64,000 nucleotides of DNA from positions 3,864,001 to 3,928,000 of the forward strand of contig CM063258.1 in the NCBI GenBank assembly GCA_032158295.1, given 5' to 3'. Numbering within the stretch: position 1 is the stretch's first letter; each line of letters begins with the position of its first letter. Below, piece after piece: positions 12,901 to 22,600 of this stretch. The stretch comes from Pycnopodia helianthoides (Eukaryota > Echinodermata > Asteroidea > Forcipulatida > Asteriidae). The notes beneath the pieces are model-generated. The model worked only from the letters and a program-made list of their open reading frames with translations, did no database searches and had not been told where the DNA came from. Position numbers and translations under genes: made by a program.

Positions 12901-13231
12901 CTTTTCTCTAAACAGGACTCCAAGGGGAAGTAGCTCCAAAGGTCCGTCATTCACGAGGAAATCAAGAGAATCAAAGGTTAGAAATAAGTCCTTCTTGATT
13001 TCTGGTTTTGTTTACATTCCTTTGCATATATGTGATGGTGAAAAGAAAATGCCCTATGGCAGCGTACTGCTACGATGAAAAATAGAAAGATAGATAAAAC
13101 TTGATTTAAATAAAAGGGTAAATTTGTGTGGCTTTTTGACAGTCTAAAAAAGCAAAACAAGAATGAATGATGTTTTTCCTCTTTTTTTCCCCCAGCAGCA
13201 TGCCTTTAATTCCAGCTTAAAGAAGCCATAG
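1..13231 (+). CDS. AKNA: AKNA-like microtubule-organising protein, 3' part of gene
   Basis: Spliced gene open at the left edge, so the N-terminus is missing. Exons I can phase: 1-980 (partial), 1401-1590, 2580-2837, 3936-4072, 4666-4718, 6802-6939, 7063-7129, 8125-8428 (or 8432), 8720-8919, 9632-11496, 12185-12310, 12916-12976, 13196-13231 (stop TAG). The first exon ends with a coiled-coil stretch containing YAQAENTIDQLKLGARVSLF, the conserved block that identifies AKNA-family proteins. Exon 3 continues a helical region (LDRLKSDQGKLEAEYMRSKE). The rest is low-complexity Ser/Pro/Gln/Arg-rich with a Cys pair (EPCPMCSGTGVHTH near 10770-10810) and short coiled coils near 10060-10280. AKNA proteins are known as centrosomal subdistal-appendage factors that organise microtubules, earlier described as AT-hook factors. 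Phases close between exons except around 8125-8432, and exon 9632-11496 changes frame twice. Orthology rests mainly on the one conserved block. Confidence 0.75.
1800..2150. repeat. AAT microsatellite and tRNA-SINE-like fragment in an intron
   Basis: A short (AAT)n tract near 1808-1825 is followed by a segment (1840-1890) of a family with the phrase 'cttatatagcac'. From about 1900 to 2145 lies a fragment of the repeat seen complete at 58110-58425, with shared blocks such as 'caaggtgctgtggtgcaat' and the 'aaggaca' region. A second (AAT/ATA)n tract is at 2221-2238. Confidence 0.6.
2269..2455. mobile_element. Palindromic MITE family P1, intronic copy
   Basis: The ends are near-inverted copies (start GGGCCCGATTCCTCAGAG, end CTATGAAATTGGGCTC). 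The interior has mirrored 'tgcttagcatttgg' and 'gtgcttagttac' segments. It belongs to a non-autonomous palindromic family found about nine times in this window. No coding potential. Confidence 0.7.
3408..3742. mobile_element. hAT-type MITE in AKNA intron
   Basis: The left end reads CAGTGGCGTAACTAAGG, typical of hAT terminal repeats. The right end, reverse complemented, reads TAGCACTGAAACTAAGG, the same length with six mismatches. The flanks give a near-perfect 8-bp target duplication: CCGGCAAC at 3400-3407 and CCCGCAAC at 3743-3750. The interior is C-rich and non-coding. Confidence 0.65.
5028..5232. repeat. Inverted repeat with ~58-bp arms
   Basis: The left arm (about 5028-5087) begins GCCCCAGGCAAGGAGTTCCA. 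The right arm (about 5171-5232) is its reverse complement with a few mismatches. The arms are separated by about 80 bp. It lies in an AKNA intron between the exons at 4666 and 6802. Confidence 0.7.
5805..5915 (+). repeat. 3' tail of a tRNA-derived SINE
   Basis: The phrase 'tgcctgtggatttttttcac' followed by 'gtactgagtatacagtgctt' also occurs at 17150-17210 and 20810-20870, where it follows a tRNA-like head. This copy lacks a head and ends in (AAT)n. Confidence 0.6.
6207..6408. mobile_element. Palindromic MITE family P1
   Basis: Starts GGGCCCAAATTTACAGAGCT and ends CTTTGAAATGGGGCCC, with the characteristic 'gctgcttaagcac' and 'cttaagcagctct' arms. About 200 bp, intronic. Confidence 0.75.
7730..7903. 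mobile_element. MITE family C1 carrying two TGACGTCA sites
   Basis: The ends are inverted: ATGGACCTTATGCACATGAC on the left, GTCAATGCATGAGGTCTAT on the right. It holds CRE-type octamers TGACGTCA at 7746-7753 and 7880-7887, and AAGATGGCGGC near 7866, which resembles a YY1-type site. A second copy is at 14530-14680. Confidence 0.7.
8125..8432 (+). CDS. AKNA: AKNA-like gene, exon with uncertain reading frame
   Basis: The acceptor is gtag at 8121-8124. The most protein-like reading is the frame of MGKDPVRRPSLRKDQHGPPD from 8173 (acidic, Ser/Gly-rich, ending SSESPEKG). A strong donor follows 8428 (AAAG|GTGAGT). The next exon (8720-8919) needs 2 nt from this one, which fits only the weaker donor after 8432. 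The upstream exon ending at 7129 leaves 2 nt, which fits a different frame here. An unseen micro-exon or alternative splice site is likely. Confidence 0.5.
8952..9390. mobile_element. MITE with inverted GAGGAAGTGAAATGAC ends
   Basis: Left end 'gaggaagtgaaatgac', right end its reverse complement 'gtcatttcacttcctc' followed by TTTAA. The interior has a mirrored 'actctatctattggaaaat'. Relatives lie at 41560-42080 and 56738-56997. No ORF. Confidence 0.65.
9632..11496 (+). CDS. AKNA: AKNA-like gene, long Pro/Gln/Ser-rich exon with two apparent frameshifts
   Basis: The acceptor at 9630-9631 and donor at 11497 are clear. Reading starts in frame with 9634 and stays open to 11163, but the likely protein leaves that frame near 11000 (continuing as MPHHQAHSGQSYVNHQPVP) and changes again near 11250 (continuing as QPQPQLNQAQPQPVVVPQ). 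Gln/Pro-rich composition continues smoothly across both changes. Each change behaves as one missing base. The exon length is 1865; adding two gives 1867, which fits the 2-nt start and 2-nt end phases required by the neighbouring exons, whereas 1865 does not. I infer two sequencing or assembly deletions, or a genuinely damaged allele. Confidence 0.7.
11815..12035. repeat. Short family with TAGCCGTAGC-type inverted motifs
   Basis: Repeated 'agccgtagc' and 'ccgaattagcgg' motifs occur in both orientations around 'ggacgtcc'. The same phrases recur at 14690-14765 and 15745-15865. It lies in the AKNA intron after 11496. Confidence 0.5.
12555..12655 (+). repeat. Dispersed repeat shared with 57356-57455
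   Basis: About 100 bp including 'aaatagcaagacaagtt' and 'ctacacagcaaagtagata' is closely matched at 57356-57455 in an RB1CC1 intron. Origin unknown. Confidence 0.55.
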
Positions 13232-13631
13232 ATCTTGAAGATGCTTTGAAGATGGCAGACAAGCTAAACCGGTCGTCACAAGAATGCTGTCTACCGTACG
13301 AGCCGACGTTTCCAACTCGGACTTTCTCTAGAAACACTCAAACGCAGACAAATTTAATTGCGAATCAAATTAATTTATCCAAGTGGCCTTGATATGAATC
13401 TATCCGCAAATTTTATAAAGCAATAAATATATACAATTGAAATCAACGTCTATTGTTAAAGTCAATATCAAAAATATCTTTATCCATCGAAATGTATAAA
13501 ATATAAACTTGTGTGCTGATTTGAGAAATTGTTTTGAAATTTGGTTTTGAAATTTGGTTTTGATGTGTCCAGTTATTAAATTAATGACCACCTCTTCATG
13601 TGCTTTTGCATTAAGCAAGACCTTGGCCCAA

Positions 13632-13890
13632 CGGGGTGACGCTAGGTGGCAGCAGACATACCAGGGTCCAATTTCATAGTACTGCTTAAGCACAAAAGTA
13701 GCTAAGCACAACAAATTATTTATGAATTGTAGGCAGCAATACTTTGGTGTATCCTGCTGATTTCTGCTTAGCAGTATATTGTTAAGCTCTATGAAATTGG
13801 GCCCAGGCCATTTCCATTGTTTAGGTAGTTCTGAGCATGCGAACACTTCCTAGAAAACTAGATTTAATCTGCTGCCACCTAGCGTTCCCA
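13632..13890. mobile_element. MITE family T1 with CTCF-like ends, interrupted by a P1 palindrome
   Basis: The left arm contains GACGCTAGGTGGCAGCAGA (near 13638). The right arm contains its reverse complement near 13866-13888. Between them, at about 13664-13805, sits a shortened P1 palindrome ('gggtccaatttcatag' ... 'gaaattgggccc'), so one element is nested in the other. A related pair without the insertion is at 52594-52709. Confidence 0.65.
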
Positions 13891-13891
13891 A

Positions 13892-14529
13892 AAGGCACCC
13901 ATTCCATGGCTGTGCGCTTACGGCCCATAGATTAAAAAGTGCGCTTTACTGGTCTCAGTTAGCGCTGAATTCTGTGGTAAGCAGAGCCGTAAGTTTGGGC
14001 CAAGATGGTTCTTCCTTGATGGGTTTTTGGTTATATGTAGCACACAATCAACTTTGTGTATTTTTATTTGTTAAAATGTTAAAAACAACACTTGGTAAAA
14101 TGTTAAGTAACTTCGTTTACATCTGTATTCTGTGCCTTTTTTAAGAACAAAATAGTTTGAAGTATTTAGTACGCTTCTTTCCGTAATGCATGATATTTCA
14201 TCATCAACTTGGCAGCAAGGGTATCTTAGAGTATTATATTATTTAGTCATCAGGACAAAAGAAGAGTATATTTTTTACTATCTCACACTGCTTGCTTTTG
14301 GCTTAGAGTCAAATTTGAACAACCTATAAAGTTCACAGTTACTTTAGTAAGTAGTTAAATTAAACATCTTGTAAATATCTCCTGTATATAGCATGAGCAC
14401 ATCTTTAAAAGAACAAAATATGAACAAGCTTTTTGTCTTCCGTACTAGACCAGCGAGAGTCTAGACCTTGAAACTATGACATTTTCTGCATTCACTTTTG
14501 TCAGTCGCTCAAAGACTGGTCATATCCGA
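13892..14529. other. 3' flank of the AKNA-like gene, no gene seen
   Basis: AT-rich sequence after the AKNA stop and first repeats. No ORF with family resemblance and no clear repeat structure. Confidence 0.4.
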
Positions 14530-14680
14530 ATAGACTTTATGCACATGACGTCATTTGAGTAGGGCACCCATCATTGGCTCATTCTCTGTGCCCTGTGTAC
14601 AAGATGTGCGTTTTCCATTGTTTCGTCATCGTTTTACCTCTAAGATGGCGGCGTGATGACGTCAATGCATAAGGTCTATT
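14530..14680. mobile_element. MITE family C1, second copy
   Basis: Inverted ends TAGACTTTATGCACATGACG and GTCAATGCATAAGGTCTA. TGACGTCA occurs at 14546-14553 and 14657-14664, and AAGATGGCGGC at 14642-14652. It is closely related to 7730-7903. Confidence 0.75.
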
Positions 14681-14689
14681 GGCAGCTAC

Positions 14690-16375
14690 AGCTAAGGACT
14701 TCCTATAGTTCAACACCTGATGATGCGCAATCCAGCCGTAGTACCACCAATTCAGATACAGCCTGTGTCTCCAATGGCCGCATTTTTTTTTTAAACGTGC
14801 ACGCATGAAAGGCTATCATATCATGTGTGACGCGTATGGTGCAAGCGTTTTTCATCAAAGATGGTGGTCATACGACGTCATGTGCAATCCATCTATAGAA
14901 CTGAATTATTGTGTGGCCATCTTTGTTGGGTTCCCTGTTTCACAGTTTTTCTTGTTCCATTTAAAGGGACTAGACTACATTGTTATTTTCCAGCCTCAGT
15001 TTGGTTACCATGGATGTATGGTAGAAAAAGCAAAATGGCCGCACTATGATAAAGGTCTATTACCAATTCGTCCATGAAAAATACCACCGAAGATGTACAC
15101 AGGGAAGCTTGGTTGTTAAGGCTTACTTTATTTTCTTTTGTAAATTATTTTGCAATGTCCTGAAGTATTTGCAAGGTTTTCGGATGTTTTGGGTATTATA
15201 ATTCATTTCAAAATCTTTTTTTAAGTATTAGAGTTTCAACATTAAAGTGAAGCCACAGAACACAATTTCAATTAAATATTTTGTATTTGTTGAAATTCAG
15301 CTTTCGAGTTTGAATTACGAATTTATTTACATTCCAAATGTAAAAGTTGTTTTGTTTGATGATTTTGTATTTTAATAACTAACAATTTACCTTTCAGTTG
15401 TTTATAATAGTAATGAAGAATAAATTTCTTACATTTTTCTCAAAAAGCTGAGAGATTATAGTCTTTGTCCGTTTCTGAATTGAACACCTTTTTTTAGGAG
15501 TTATAACTCTTAGGCAAATAAATCATACCAGAACCAAACATCCATTTTAGAACTTGCAAACACTGACTTTCAAGAAAAATGTTTGACAAAAAGCATTTCT
15601 CAACCATTAACAAAGACAAACTTTTAATTGCAAGTTTAATTTAGTTTTATTTTGTTGATTCAGACTCAATGAAATTCGTAAAAGTAACGCAACAATTAAT
15701 CATTTTCAGAACAAAACTCCGTTTTTTAATCATCGATACAGAAACAACGGCGTAAAGAATACGTATCCAAAGTAGCGGCTACGGCTATGACCGTTGAGGA
15801 CGTCCTATACTTCAACATGATGACGTGTCAATCCAGCCGTAGCCGAGTCATCCGAATAGGCAGGTCATAGAACTCTAAATTGTCACTTAAATGTTAGAAA
15901 TCCTAAATAGTTATGGATGCACAAAGAGCTAAAGAAAAATATTTCACTGTCGTTTCTTTATTTAAAAGAAAACTAGGGCCTTATGCTATTATTTTGTTTA
16001 AACTCGACATTTCATGACCCGGCAGTTTTTGGGCCAGGATGAACAACATTTAAAATGGCGCTCTTTTTAAAAGTACACATTTTTACAGAATGTTGCGCGT
16101 GGAATCTTTTATAAAACAGACGAAATGACCATCGTGAAGTCTGCATTGTATGTTGCGTGACGGTATGGTAGTATTATATAACATTCTTTTAATTGAGGAT
16201 TGCGGGCAGTTTACAAACACAACGGATGACAGTGGATTTAAACTGGCTGAAAAGTAGGCCTAACTCTCTTGATCTAGAGCAATTGGACCCCGCATGAGTC
16301 ACATAAACTTGTTGGGCCAGTGTTTGAAATGCCCTGTTCATGATGAGTCTCCAAGCTACCCCATTATTTTATGTG
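14690..16375. other. Intergenic region between AKNA-like gene and MGST1
   Basis: Contains two partial copies of the TAGCCGTAGC-type repeat (14690-14765, 15745-15865) and AT-rich unique sequence. No convincing coding exon on either strand. The right part is probably the MGST1 3' UTR, since that gene runs leftward. Confidence 0.4.
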
Positions 16376-19137
16376 TTACATTTGACCAATTTTGAGGACG
16401 CTTACGGCCATTGAGATTGTGGTGCACCACCCGACGAAGAAGCCGAGTGCCCGGGATGGCTGAGGCAAAGGAAGCAGGTAGGCCACGGAGTGGAAGAACC
16501 GAGACCCAACGAACACACGGAAGTACCAAGTTGCGTTATAGACAGTGGGGCCCGTGAGGACGTACAGGAGACCCACGATCAAGAACGGCGGGATGTTCTC
16601 CATGTCGTTGCGGTGACACCTAATGGGTAAGGATTTAATTTATGTTTTATAAAAATTAAAAGAGTCCGAACAAACAATTTGTACGTACATGCCTACCAAT
16701 TTGACTGCAGCACCGCATGACACACAAACATAGCAAACATAATCAAATAAGGCTCACATAAGCTCAAAGTTATCGAAGGGGTTGAATTGGGCTGGGGATC
16801 AAGTTATACTCTTTGATTGTATTATACTACTACATTGTGTTGTCCAAATGATCCTGTCAATTATTGTGAGTATGGAAATAAATTTTTCATTGAATTGAAA
16901 AAATGCAAAATTTAAAGGGAACATTACTACACAACGGCGTGTGTTTTTTTTATTTTATTTTATTTATTTTTTTTTTGGGGGGGGGGGGTGTGCCAACAGA
17001 GTCCTTGCCCCTTCGTTTAAATTCTCTTAAAAGCAACCTACCCCTGCTTCCTGGGGCTATACGAATAATCGAATAGTGTAAGATAATGGTGAGACAGCTG
17101 CTCTAGCACAACGAAGGTTGAGGGTTGAATCCCTCCGACCAAGTGATATGCCTGTGGATTTTTTTCTCCACAGAACTGCATGGGAAATTAACTACTGAGT
17201 ATGCAGTGCTTGTATATAGACCATGTAAACGTTGTTTACAATATTAGTGTGACCTTGTACATTCTTTGAGTATTCTGGCAGGCAAGATACTACACTGATC
17301 CTATGGGAAAGTTGACATTTTGTGTCATAATTTCCATATAAAACCAAGAGTTATGAAAGTAAAAGCTGGACAAGTTTTTAGATGTGTCCCCTTTCATCAT
17401 ATCAAAAGTTGATAAGAATTAGACTGTACAATCTCCACAAAATATAAGATTTTATGCTTTCTTCCATTGAGCTGTGTACAAATCGTGCCTGCAGGAAGTC
17501 CAGGCTCTGTGGCTCTTTTGTAAACATGTGATGTCACAGGTCACATCGTCTATATGCCTAGTTGAATTAGTGAGTTAAATCTTGTTTTGGTGTACCTTCT
17601 ACCGCGTTCAATGTCCTCATCTCTTCTGAAGGCTTTTCCTTTGTCGCCACGAACATCCTCGGGGTTTTGAACAACCTAAAGAGAGGCGAGACAAGGGGTG
17701 TAAGATGAAGTCTCTTATTTGAAAAGATCTCAGGTCGTGATCGAATGCGAAAAACATAATTTCCTAAAGTTTAAAGCAGGCTTGTTGTGAACATGGAACT
17801 TTGACCATTATCACATAGCCTTTTGCAAATAATTTTTATATTGTTTGTTTTGTATGCATGTAAGCACACTAATTGTATATTGTATGTTTGTATTTTGAGA
17901 ATTTGCCAAATAAGTACTAATTAAGCCCTAGTCACGGTAATAGTAATTTGAAATTGAACAAAAATTAACTAATTGAGGCCATGCCCACACCCTGCCACGA
18001 TCCAGTGTTGGAATCATCGAAAGGGTTAGGAACTTAAAGCAAGCCACTATTATTAGTATTTTTGTCCAAAGAAAAAAAAAACACTATTTACCTGTTTTTA
18101 ATGACCCTATTCACCCGAAACAATAAACACTGAAAGTTTGCCTTTATTTTCCCACATCTTTCACAAGATGCACGGGATCTCGTAAAAATGTTTAGGTCTA
18201 TAGTCAAAATAGCCTAGAATTTGTTGACAGAGAGTGCTCGTTGTTTAGTGGAGTGTGAGTCCAGTGCTTCCACTTCTATATAATTTTTTCGATTTTAAGG
18301 AAATTCCAGTTGTCAATGGCAATTCTAAGGAAATTTGAGGGAATCCTCAATATAAGGAAATAAGGAAATATTTGCTCAATATTATTAGTCTGTTTGATTG
18401 AATATCCTGTCTATTTAGAATGACTCGAAACAATTTGCAGCTTGTGCGCGAAAGTTTGATGTTTTTTTTAATGTGATCAAAGGTATTAGGCCTATGCATG
18501 TGTGTTCTTCAAAAGAGATCGGGTATTATTTTGAACTTTACACTGACCTTTGTTTAATACAATGCGGCAAACTAGATAGGTGGTATAATTATTAGGCTTT
18601 TTGGAAATTTGCCCCTGAGGATTAGGACATTTTTATTTTGACTATGAAACGATGGAGGATTCGGTGATTATGTGGCGACTGGATGGCGAGTAGTGATTGA
18701 CATTAATGGGCTCGGAGAAATAACACAAATTATGAGTACATGTATTGTTTGAAACTTTGCATGGTGTGAAAAAAAACTATAAATTTAAATGTGTAAATCT
18801 CTTTTGTGAGAGTGTTGGCTCTGAAAAGAGCCGGTGTGGTCTCGACGTTTCGAACAGTATACTCTGCTCGTCTTCAGGAGAAACCTGAAGCTGCAATACC
18901 ACGTGATTACAAGTTGGTAAGCTTTCCGTGAGTTGATCAGTGTTCGACAACATTAGGCTAACTAATTGGTAGCCTACATAACCAAATAAATATAAAAAAT
19001 ACCTTTCTTCTGAGTCGATATTGAGAGACATAGAGCGACATGAGCATCATCTTGACAGTCACTGCCGTGGCATACCAGGCATACAGACGAAACACCTCAT
19101 TGTCGAATGATATCAAGGAGAGAGCGTCGGTCGACAT
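16376..19137 (-). CDS. MGST1: Microsomal glutathione S-transferase 1 (MAPEG family)
   Basis: Three exons on the minus strand: 19003-19137 (ATG at 19137), 17596-17675 and 16376-16619 (stop TAA). The splice sites are GT-AG and the phases close exactly, giving 152 aa, close to the usual length of about 155. Visible landmarks are the first membrane helix (TAVTVKMMLMSLYVSQ), the cytosolic loop ending GRRCHRNDMENIPPFL, which is the MAPEG signature region with the basic residues that bind glutathione, and FRVFVGSRFFHSVAYL followed by LPLPQPSRALGFFVG in the last two helices. The family forms trimeric ER and outer mitochondrial membrane enzymes that conjugate glutathione to electrophiles and reduce lipid peroxides. 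The gene is head to head with the zinc-finger gene at 19653, about 515 bp apart. I see no damage in the coding sequence. Confidence 0.92.
16940..16992. repeat. T/TTTA-rich tract followed by a G-run
   Basis: A run of (TTTTA)n and T passes directly into 11 or more G. Similar T-then-G tracts occur at 4455-4487 and 36440-36490. Confidence 0.8.
17085..17212 (+). repeat. tRNA-derived SINE, partial
   Basis: A B-box-like 'gggttgaatccctccgac' is followed by 'tgatatgcctgtggattttt' and 'tactgagtatgcagtgctt', the tail shared with 5805-5915 and 20700-20880. The head before the B-box is degenerate. Confidence 0.6.
17216..17557. mobile_element. MITE with TATAGACCATGT ends
   Basis: Begins TATAGACCATGTAAACG and ends in the inverted form 'gtcacatcgtctata'. 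The interior includes 'ttccattgagctgtgtacaa'. Relatives lie at 34746-35077 and, in part, at 48133-48300. It sits in the last MGST1 intron. Confidence 0.55.
18799..18900 (-). repeat. Penelope-like element fragment with hammerhead-like motif
   Basis: On the minus strand the segment 18841-18880 has CTCCTGAAGACGAGCAG, a short loop, then CTGTTCGAAACGTCGAG. This matches the hammerhead ribozyme layout: CUGANGA, a stem (GAGCAG/CUGUUC), then GAAAC-GUC, but with one unpaired C at the stem base. Just downstream is a perfect hairpin GGCTCT-GAAA-AGAGCC (about 18818-18833). Such motifs are known from Penelope-like retroelements. No reverse transcriptase is present here. It lies in MGST1 intron 1. Confidence 0.5.
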
Positions 19138-19652
19138 TTTGGGCAAAACTTGACAAAATAAGGCGTCTACACACAACCAGACGTTTGAAACTGTGCGAGG
19201 CTCTACCTGACCACCTGTAGTGCTGGGATCAAAGTCAACCCCTTATCAATTGTTTGGTTTTGTGCTCTATGAAATCTGAATTCTTTGATATAGACCATAT
19301 CAGACAATCGTTTGTATCAATACAAAGTTGAACTTATTATTTCCAACATGGCCCAGGCACCGGGGGATATGACATCGCTTGAAAAAATGTTGACCCAAAA
19401 AATGTCACATTCTGATACCGTACTGTTTGTTTGTTATCGTTTGTAAATTTTACAACATTATCAAAGTCATGCCAAAATCGTTTGAACAGCATTTACGAAA
19501 GTAAATCTTTTTCAGCACTTTTGACTGAAATTCGAGGCGTAAGCCTTCCATATAACTACAAACAGTAGAGGGCGCTCCGCAAACAGTAAATTCAACGTCG
19601 TCCTCATTTTGTACTTTTTTTTAATTATCTCGTTCTCTTCCTATTCTTGGCT
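19138..19652. promoter_or_regulatory. Divergent (bidirectional) promoter region MGST1 / zinc-finger gene
   Basis: The 515 bp between the two start codons must contain both promoters and both 5' UTRs unless upstream exons exist. At about 19563-19578 lies ACAGTAGAGGGCGCTC, matching 13 of 14 positions of the vertebrate-type CTCF core consensus. No TATA box is obvious. Function is inferred from position only. Confidence 0.5.
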
Positions 19653-22600
19653 ATGATATCAGAGGAGCCTGAATACGAGGATGACTTTAGCAGAGTGCAA
19701 GTGGGAATCAGATGAGAATGTCATCAAGAAAGTAGGAATTTAATTTAAAGAACCCTTGATTTTAGCTGCAAAATATCGCGTAAAATTCGTTGTTTTTGTT
19801 GATGTGGTAATCCTGACCGCCTAAATGCAGTCTTTATCGTCGCAGATGTCACAACAGGACCAACAATTGACGAAATTGGCAGGTAAGAAGAAGGTTGTTT
19901 ACTAAATTACTGTCACAACAGACTCACCGTTTTACAGTGTGACTGTGAGGCTCTATGCTGTAATTTTTTGAGTGTGACACTATTTTAGTATTTAGAATTC
20001 AATGTTTTTAAAATGGCAGTGTATTATGTGCCGGAACTGAACATGCTCAGTGACAGTGTTTGGGGGGGACTTGGGAGAAATTTGCAATAAAAAACTCCCA
20101 ATAGTTTCGGGCAAACACTTTTGCTATTTTATGGTGCGTAGAGATGGTGGGCTTAAGTGTAATGGTGAGTGTTATATGACCGATGTTAAAAGAGAGCCAT
20201 GACAGCCCAACAAGGTGGGCTACACTCTTGTATACATACGTACATGTGCGTGCCAAGGCGGGCACCATCTAATAAGATTTGCTGGTTTATAGCATTTTAG
20301 TCAAAATTTAGCCGGGACCAGCACTATATCGACTATCTATTTAAGAACACATTTATTTTAGGGCCTATTATTGCAAATTTTGTTATTTTTTTAGGCCTAA
20401 ATAGTGTTATGACTTTATCTTGCTTGGTCATTTTGTTTAACTTTGGTTGTCATGATTAAACTGTCAAATGAGAAGAAGCAAGTTGAATTGCTAGTATTAG
20501 TATATTGGTAGTTAAGAAAATACTAAAACAGCATATATGCTTGTTTCTTTTAGTTCATTTCAAAATATAAAAATATGTGATGGTCTATGACAAACTTACA
20601 CGTGTTCATCTATTCAGTTTGGCACCGACGTGTATTAAGCACTCAGTACTTTCCTAAGTCATGTGAAAAAAAATCCACAGGCATATCACTCAGGTTGGAT
20701 TAGAGGTTGGATTCTAACCACCGGGCTAGCTCAGTGATGTGGTAAGACATACTGCTCTAGCAAGTAAAGGTCATGGGTTTGAATCCCACCCGAGTGATAT
20801 GCCTACATGTACGTGGATTGTTTTCACAGGACACTGGAAAGTACTGAGTATACAATCCTCAATACACATCGGTGAAACCAGATAATAATTGAGTTGATGT
20901 GAAATATTGCAAACAAAAATTATTGGTCTGACAAGCTATTAAATAAAATATCACCATCCAGGGATCCATTCCAAATGGATTGAGGTTTAGTTACTTTGCC
21001 TCATCAGATCCCTTTATTTTAAAACTACTTCTAAATGCATTCTTGATGGTGAATTTTTTACCTTTTTTTGGATAGAATGGTGGCAGTCCTACAGTCAAGC
21101 AATCGCTGCTTACACTAATCAGAACCAACAGCCCACTTCCCAGTCTAGTGCCCAGCCTCCTAATGCGGCGTCATCCACCAGCAGCAACTCGGCAGCAGCA
21201 GCTGCAGCAGCTCAGTATTATGGCACGGGCGGTGTGTCGTCCTCCATGCTTGCCACATCGGGGAATAACCCCCCGGCGCCTCCGGCAAACCAGTACGCAG
21301 ACTTTTACGCCCAAATGGAAAAGTACTACGCCGCCTGCGGCAACTACTCGTCGCAGGGTCAGAGTTCAGGGTCTTCTTTCAACAGCGGAAGTTACTGTCA
21401 GCAGTCTGGCAGCAGCGGCGGGAGCGCCCACTATTCATCTGGATCTTCTAGTCAGCAACAGAGTAGCGGATCTTATGCTACAAGTTGGCGGGGTAGAAGC
21501 AATGAGCGTGGAAGTGGAAGGGGATGGGGCCGTGGTGGGAGAGGCAGCTTCAGCCGAGGAGGGAGACAGTGGATAGATCACTGGACTCCGAGTGGACAGG
21601 GTCAGGACACACTAAAAGCAAACCCAGAAGATGTGTTTGACTGGTGGGTGGGGCCAACCACGAACGAGTCAACCGTTAGCTCTGTCGGGGGACATTTCAG
21701 TAGTAGGGACGATCGGGGTAGCCATTCTCGTCAGCACGACGTTCACCGTGACGATCATCGCCAGCAGCACGATATACGCAAAGATGACCATCACAGCGAT
21801 AGGTACAGAAATATCAGGGAGAGTGAGCGCTCAAGATGGAGCCCCCACAGTAGTGGGAAGTCGCCCAAGGCCAGATGGGAAGATGATCGCAATATACGCG
21901 GGGGTCCGAACACTAACAAGACTCGCTCCTCACTCCCGGAACATCCGAGCCACACTCCCCCGAAACGTATCCCCGAATCCATCAGCTTCAGGAATGCCAG
22001 CGCGCACATGCCCACCAACGTAGAAAGTCTTGTACAACAACAGATACAGCTCATGATGTCGCCCCTTCTCGCCAAGTCGGCCTCAACCGTCCCCCCCAGA
22101 CAGTTCACTGTTCCTCCAACAATCAGGGATATTAAGCAAACAGAACAGACTCAAACCGATACGCACACTGCCAGCAGTAGGGAACACTTCAACTCCAGGG
22201 GAGTTAAAGGCGATCAGAAAAGAGACAGTACTGAGGCAGGGTTGAAAGCTACAACGGAAAGGTCATCCAGGTCACGGTCAAGGTCACCAGTGAGGCCGAA
22301 GTTCGAGGTGAGTTTTATTTACCGAAATGTGTGCTGGCACCTGTTATTTCTTTATAAGATTTTGTTCTATGCCCAACAAATTTAATCTGCCCGAACCGCT
22401 CTTTTAGGTACACAGCAGCCCTGGTAGGACGTCAGTCAGTGCCACTGCACTGACGTCCTGGGTATAAAGCTCCTCTACAATGCGAACATATTTTGAGCTA
22501 ATGTTTTTTCATATTTTTACCTGATTTGAGAAGCTGAAACTCCAGTCATGATGAGTTCACAACTAACAAATACATTCATGGATGACATTATTTCCGAAAA

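Noticed and set aside
21148..21576. Alternative frame over the zinc-finger-gene long exon
   Set aside because: The frame at 21234 continues to a proper donor and phases with both neighbouring exons; this frame does not.
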